Part shown: piece by piece, positions 13,822-16,512 of the stretch | Position numbering within the stretch: the first letter of the stretch is position 1 | How the letters are laid out: every line of letters begins with the position of its first letter | From: CAZGMJ01 sp964526785 | GTDB taxonomy: Bacteria; Planctomycetota; Phycisphaerae; Sedimentisphaerales; Anaerobacaceae | Direction of reading: 5' to 3' | DNA: 16,512 bases | Assembly (NCBI GenBank): GCA_964526785.1 | Contig: CAZGMJ010000091.1 | Span: forward strand, 1 to 16,512 | Position numbers and translations under genes: made by a program | Notes under the pieces: generated by a model | The model's input: only the letters and a program-made list of their open reading frames with translations | Databases searched by the model: none | What the model was told of the DNA's origin: nothing

Positions 13822-14043
13822 CTATCGCGCGCCTTCGATCTTTGTTGGCGTGACAGTCACGCGGTCGTTTTCCTGCAGCACGTAGTCGCGCGCCACCGGC
13901 TGGCGGTTGACCCGAATCAGATAGTCGTCGGGACTCTGGTTGGGCATGCGCTGTTTGAAGAACTGTTCCACGGTCATGCCGTCGTTGACATCGATGTAAT
14001 CGGCCCAGCCGCCGCCCATATTATTGATGTACAATAGTCTCAT
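13822..14043 (-). CDS. Ubiquitin-like beta-grasp protein (ThiS/MoaD type)
   Basis: A 73-residue modifier protein. It has the beta-grasp pattern: strand LLYINNMGGGWADYIDV, helix TVEQFFKQRM, strand YLIRVNRQPV, and the ThiS-like ENDRVTVTPTKIEG end. The protein finishes in EGAR, so Gly71 is followed by two residues; removal of AR by the operon's JAB protease would expose a C-terminal Gly for activation by the E1 (inference). ATG 14043 has AAAGGAAAA upstream. A second start in frame at ATG 14154, also with GGAAAGGAAAG upstream, would add a basic 37-residue extension of low complexity; the short form fits the fold. Its neighbours (E1, E2, JAB) support the call. Confidence 0.85.
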   Translation of the reverse strand: MRLLYINNMGGGWADYIDVNDGMTVEQFFKQRMPNQSPDDYLIRVNRQPVARDYVLQENDRVTVTPTKIEGAR

Positions 14044-14213
14044 GGTTGTTTTCCTTTCCGTTTGTGTGTTGTATTTCTGATCGTTGTGTGACTCGTAATT
14101 CGGTGTTCTACGCAGTCTTGGCGGACTGCGCGCACGTTGTCTGATGTTCTGCATAGGCTTTCCTTTCCAGGTGTGATGGTTGGTGGGATCTGTGGTAGGG
14201 TTGTCAGCCGGTC
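14044..14213 (-). other. 170-base spacer upstream of the Ubl gene with an alternative start
   Basis: ATG 14154 is preceded by a purine-rich GGAAAGGAAAG and is in frame with the Ubl. It may give a longer Ubl or act as a leader frame. The encoded extension (MQNIRQRARSPPRLRRTPN...) is Arg-rich. No promoter is obvious. Confidence 0.35.
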
Positions 14214-14768
14214 TTACTGGCTGACGCCGACATCGGCGATGAATTGCAGCAAGGCCGACAGGTCATAGTCCTTGAGCGCGACATCGACCGTACTGTCTGC
14301 GATCGATCCATCGAGCCATTTATCTACGGACAGTGCAGGCAAAGCCGCAGTCAGGCCTTTGGCCTCTACAGCGAGCCTTCGAAGTTCTTGCACGATCGTT
14401 TGGCGCCCGTGCGATTGGACAGTACGGTCAACAGTCGGCAGATGGAGTGCATCTCGCAGTGTTGCGATCTCCTGGGCAAACTGCCGGGATTGTTCGCCTC
14501 CGACATCCAGGCTCTGCAATACTTCTTCCATTGCCTGGTATACCTTGTCGATCGCGGGGGTCGTACTGATGGCTTCTTTTCTAACCGGCATCATCGTATA
14601 CGGCTGATACGCATGCTCCGGCGGCTCGATCGAGTTACCGCAGGCGTCTTCACATTGGCACTGATCGCCTGCGACAAACTCCTGCTCGATGCAGACAAAG
14701 CGGTTCTTCTCGCCTCGCCTGAACGCCTGCACCACAAAACCAATAGTGATCTTGTTGAACTGATTCAT
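14214..14768 (-). CDS. Hypothetical protein of the Ubl operon
   Basis: A 184-residue protein with no family I recognise. The N-terminal part (FNKITIGFVVQAFRRGEKNRFVCIEQEFV) is strand-like and is followed by three cysteines in CQCEDAC (C38, C40, C44). The central and C-terminal parts are helical (DKVYQAMEEVLQSLDV; REAL-like ATLRDALHL; TIVQELRRLAVEAKG) and end DLSALLQFIADVGVSQ. ATG 14768 follows AAAGGAG, a strong site. It sits immediately upstream of the Ubl gene in the same strand order as its neighbours, so it is likely part of the same pathway, as substrate, adaptor or regulator. None of these roles is shown by sequence. Confidence 0.75.
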   Translation of the reverse strand: MNQFNKITIGFVVQAFRRGEKNRFVCIEQEFVAGDQCQCEDACGNSIEPPEHAYQPYTMMPVRKEAISTTPAIDKVYQAMEEVLQSLDVGGEQSRQFAQEIATLRDALHLPTVDRTVQSHGRQTIVQELRRLAVEAKGLTAALPALSVDKWLDGSIADSTVDVALKDYDLSALLQFIADVGVSQ

Positions 14769-14792
14769 AGCATCTCCTTTCCAAATTGACTG

Positions 14793-15305
14793 TCATTGTG
14801 TGATCCGGCCAAAGTCCTCGGCTACAGTGTGAATCTCCGTCTGGTCGTCGACTTGCAGGCCAAAGCCCACCAGCCGGTAGATCGCAAAGAACTGCCCATT
14901 GCAGTCCTGACACGATGCCTGCTGGTAGGCCGACTGGCCGTCGATATCGATCGAGCCAAAGGACAGGTCCTGGCTGCCGCAGTTGGGGCATTGGGCTGCG
15001 GCGGCAATGACGAATTGGCGGGCTTCTTCGTCCGATGCATCCGGCGGAGAGAGGGTCTCTTTACCCGACCCTCCGGCAGACAGATCAATGACCACATCCC
15101 GGCCTTTGCCGTTGATGACGTGCAGCACCGGCGCCAGGGAATTCGGGTCAGCCATGATCCGATGGGTGTATTCGGCGGCGTCGCGAACGCCGGCGGCATT
15201 GACATCGATCACATAGACTACGCGAAAGAGCGATTCTTCACCGTCTTCGCGCGGTGGCGGCTCGATAACCAAACCGCGTTTGTGCTTGTGTTTGGGTTTT
15301 GCCAT
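14793..15305 (-). CDS. Hypothetical protein with a zinc ribbon
   Basis: A 170-residue protein of unknown function. The N-terminus is basic (MAKPKHKHKRG). A middle alpha/beta region (FRVVYVIDVNAAGVRDAAEYTHRIM, VLHVINGKGRDVVIDL) resembles a small ferredoxin-like or binding fold. The C-terminal third has CPNCGSQDL and CQDCNG, a four-Cys zinc ribbon of the kind that binds proteins or nucleic acid. ATG 15305 has GGAGG 7 bases upstream. It is the second of two zinc-ribbon genes between the DUF2958 gene and the Ubl core. Its position in the operon suggests an accessory role in conjugation, but this is inference. Confidence 0.75.
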   Translation of the reverse strand: MAKPKHKHKRGLVIEPPPREDGEESLFRVVYVIDVNAAGVRDAAEYTHRIMADPNSLAPVLHVINGKGRDVVIDLSAGGSGKETLSPPDASDEEARQFVIAAAAQCPNCGSQDLSFGSIDIDGQSAYQQASCQDCNGQFFAIYRLVGFGLQVDDQTEIHTVAEDFGRITQ

Positions 15306-15347
15306 AGGTTCACCTCCGTTTCTTCAATGGATTGAGTGAGTTTGCGG

Positions 15348-15719
15348 CTACGCCTGTGATGCGGGAAAGATATCCACACCGAACTGTTCATCGTGCTCGG
15401 CCAGCCATTCGCAGATACCGGGCATCTCGGCCGGGCCCTCGTAGCCTTCATGGGCCCGCAGGTACGCGCTTAGTGATTTGACAGCCTCATCCTGGTTGTG
15501 GACAACCTGCGCCTCTATGACCGTGCCGGAGTCCGTTACCACCAGGACCCACACCTGCTTCGGCATCGACTGCATACGGCCGTGCTGGACGCCCCAGGAA
15601 TACGCCTCATCACAGACGGTGCACACTGCCCTGATCTGATCGGAGGGCTTTTGTACCGACACGGTTACATGCCTCACTGCTTCGTTTTCGCAGAATTGAT
15701 TCTGACAGTACTTCTCCAT
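15348..15719 (-). CDS. Small zinc-binding protein of unknown function
   Basis: A 123-residue protein. Four cysteines in the first ~40 residues (MEKYCQNQFCENEA and AVCTVCDEAY) form a likely zinc knuckle; CTVCDEAYSWGVQHGRM is followed by a strand-rich region (VWVLVVTDSGTVIEAQVVHNQDEAV) and a C-terminal acidic helix. The start ATG 15719 is chosen because GGAGG stands 7 bases upstream; a longer frame would run back into the preceding gene. It directly follows the DUF2958 gene (stop 15724), so both are probably co-transcribed. I do not recognise a family name. Confidence 0.75.
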   Translation of the reverse strand: MEKYCQNQFCENEAVRHVTVSVQKPSDQIRAVCTVCDEAYSWGVQHGRMQSMPKQVWVLVVTDSGTVIEAQVVHNQDEAVKSLSAYLRAHEGYEGPAEMPGICEWLAEHDEQFGVDIFPASQA

Positions 15720-15723
15720 AGGT

Positions 15724-16512
15724 TTACCTCCCTTCCTGAAACATCTCCGGAGCAATCTCTCCCAGCGTCTTGGGCTGCCAATGCAGATCTCGTTCGATAG
15801 GCAAACCCATCGGCCCTCTGACTTCTTCAAGCTCTTTGAGACTGACGTAGCCGAGTTCTGTGCACTGCCCTTCCACCAGGCCGAAGAAGTGAAAGTCGAC
15901 CTCGGTTCCTGACTCGTCCTTGATCGGGGATCCTTCAGTTATCCACCAGCTGAAGCCCGAGTCTGGGGTAAATAGCTTCAGATAGGCGACTGCTTTGGCA
16001 CCTTTGCTCTCCTGTCCGTATAGCGGTGGCAACTGCTCTCGCATCTCCTGCGTCAGAAGCTCCATGCCCCTGATCTTGTTGTTTGCAGCACGTTTGTCAG
16101 CCACAATCACATCCGAGCCACCTACACAAACAGCATGCTGTGCGGGCAGGTTGCACTCGGCAGCTATTGAGCCGAGGAATTCCGCCATGTTGTGCTGCTG
16201 TTTCTCGCGGGAGTCAGGATACGAGTCCCTGGCAGGAATCGGCTCGCCAATCACCTCGATCTGAGTCGGCTCCAGCTCGAGGACAACTCGACCGTTTTCC
16301 TCCGAGTAAATCTCAACATATGGATATGCTACATAGTCAGCCGGTTCTCTGCCTGCGGTCATGTCACCGACCTTGCCCGTGTGATGCGCGGCAAAGCCCT
16401 GCATATACTGTTCTGCATCCTCCGGTGGATCAGTCTCCGCTGCATCTCCTGTGAAGTGAATCTTCGCTCCGCGTATGTCTCGGTGGAAGTCGCCTTCCAG
16501 GTCAAAGGTCAC
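15724..16512 (-). CDS. DUF2958-domain protein, 5' end beyond the window
   Basis: The visible 262 residues are the C-terminal part of a protein whose start lies outside the window (a GTG happens to fall at the edge). Residues about 150-250 match DUF2958: LLTQEMREQLPPLYGQ, KLFTPDSGFSWWITEG, FFGLVEGQCTELGYVSLKEL and RGPMGLPIERDLHW. DUF2958 is common in plasmid- and ICE-borne accessory proteins, and its function is unknown. The N-terminal visible region (GDMTAGREPADYVAYPYVEI, EENGRVVLELEP) is a separate, unrecognised domain. It leads the minus-strand genes seen here, and its stop is 4 bases from the next gene's start. Confidence 0.75.
   Translation of the reverse strand: MTFDLEGDFHRDIRGAKIHFTGDAAETDPPEDAEQYMQGFAAHHTGKVGDMTAGREPADYVAYPYVEIYSEENGRVVLELEPTQIEVIGEPIPARDSYPDSREKQQHNMAEFLGSIAAECNLPAQHAVCVGGSDVIVADKRAANNKIRGMELLTQEMREQLPPLYGQESKGAKAVAYLKLFTPDSGFSWWITEGSPIKDESGTEVDFHFFGLVEGQCTELGYVSLKELEEVRGPMGLPIERDLHWQPKTLGEIAPEMFQEGR

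Overview
The window (roughly 54% GC by eye) looks bacterial. A member of the Planctomycetota or a similar environmental lineage is the best guess, based on the style of the tyrosine integrase and on a eukaryote-like ubiquitin-conjugation operon; the sequence alone does not prove this. It carries two accessory systems pointing towards each other: a type I-E CRISPR-Cas locus on the plus strand (about 2.3-10.3 kb) and a bacterial ubiquitination-like (Ubl/E2/JAB/E1) operon on the minus strand (11.1-16.5 kb, continuing past the right edge). The two are separated by a 21-base degenerate tandem repeat region.

Left end: a tyrosine-recombinase integrase (30-1277) is cut by one in-frame TAG. It is followed by a convergent small membrane zinc-ribbon protein and about 800 bases with no confident gene. 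Near the end of that stretch is a 35-codon frame (2283-2390) that reads like the first ~25 residues of a Cas3 HD domain and then breaks off. No other trace of cas3 is present.

CRISPR locus: cas8e - cse2 - cas7e - cas5e - cas6e - cas1 - cas2e, then a short leader with a near-consensus promoter, then 15 identical 29-base repeats. The key oddity is Cas5e. It is about 410 residues instead of the usual ~220-250, because a C-terminal HNH nuclease domain is attached (C321/C324, H333, C352/C355-H356). With Cas3 missing, this has the architecture of the Cas5-HNH type I-E systems, in which the Cascade complex is thought to carry its own nuclease. The locus also shows wear. cas7e has lost its canonical start (ATA where ATG is expected, exactly placed behind a strong Shine-Dalgarno) and has an in-frame TAA. 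The first HNH metal-ligand position is Gln. The array ends in a repeat of type I-C style, not a I-E repeat. The cas3 stub on one flank and the foreign repeat on the other suggest that this module replaced an older Cas3-dependent locus.

Ubiquitin-like operon (minus strand, transcribed right to left): a DUF2958 protein (cut by the window edge), two small zinc-ribbon proteins, a hypothetical protein, a ThiS/MoaD-like Ubl, an E2-like protein with a 22-cysteine RING-like tail, a JAB/JAMM isopeptidase with a perfect metal motif, a ThiF/E1-like activating enzyme, a last small protein, and an intrinsic terminator. E1, E2, Ubl and deconjugating protease together make a complete conjugation cycle, and the cysteine-rich tail may act as a built-in E3-like module. 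Related bacterial operons have been linked to anti-phage defence, which fits the neighbouring CRISPR locus and the integrase.
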